DNA of 5,095 nt from Bacteroidales bacterium (GTDB taxonomy: Bacteria > Bacteroidota > Bacteroidia > Bacteroidales > UBA4181): contig JAIRLS010000006.1 in NCBI GenBank assembly GCA_031259205.1, positions 1 through 5,095 of the forward strand, given 5' to 3'. Positions 5,083 to 5,095 of the stretch are shown piece by piece. The position numbers and the translations under genes are program-made. The notes below the pieces were generated by a model. It had not been told where the DNA came from, searched no databases, and worked only from the letters and a program-made list of their open reading frames with translations. Each line of letters begins with the position of its first letter. Positions within the stretch are counted from its first letter, which is position 1.

Positions 5083-5095
5083 GAAGGAGCAGGCT

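Overview
The window looks like part of a chromosome from a member of the Bacteroidota, most likely Bacteroidales. Three things point there. Start codons are preceded by A/T-rich leaders rather than strong Shine-Dalgarno sequences. Two candidate promoters carry the TAnnTTTG / TTTG type of boxes used by the Bacteroidota primary sigma factor. The gene content also fits: a stand-alone GHKL ATPase next to ybeY, an orphan creD, and a secreted PhoPQ-related hydrolase. Genus cannot be decided from this sequence.

Layout: (1) positions 1-167, minus strand, the 5' end of a gene for a secreted protein, cut by the window edge, with a candidate promoter about 190 bp upstream of its start; (2) 168-658, a long divergent intergenic region; (3) 659-1512, plus strand, a two-gene unit of an RsbW/SpoIIAB-like ATP-binding protein and the rRNA maturation endonuclease YbeY, 2 bp apart; (4) 1500-2822, minus strand, creD, whose 3' end overlaps that of ybeY by 13 bp; (5) 2823-3143, an A/T-rich intergenic region holding a candidate creD promoter flanked by four copies of a hexamer; (6) 3144-4496, minus strand, a secreted alpha/beta-hydrolase of the PhoPQ-activated pathogenicity-related (PqaA) family; (7) 4497-5095, no credible gene but dense structured repeats, including a 413-bp element bounded by a 27-bp inverted repeat, and a strong A/T-rich hairpin at the right edge.

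How the genes relate: only the ATPase and ybeY look co-transcribed. YbeY acts in rRNA processing; the role of the small ATPase beside it is not known from sequence. CreD (inner membrane) and the PqaA-like protein (exported) are both envelope-related, but they are 321 bp apart and creD has a candidate promoter of its own, so they are probably separate units. No complete defence, conjugation or secretion system is visible. The most unusual part is the non-coding right end: a MITE-like or possibly invertible repeat element sitting just upstream of the hydrolase gene.
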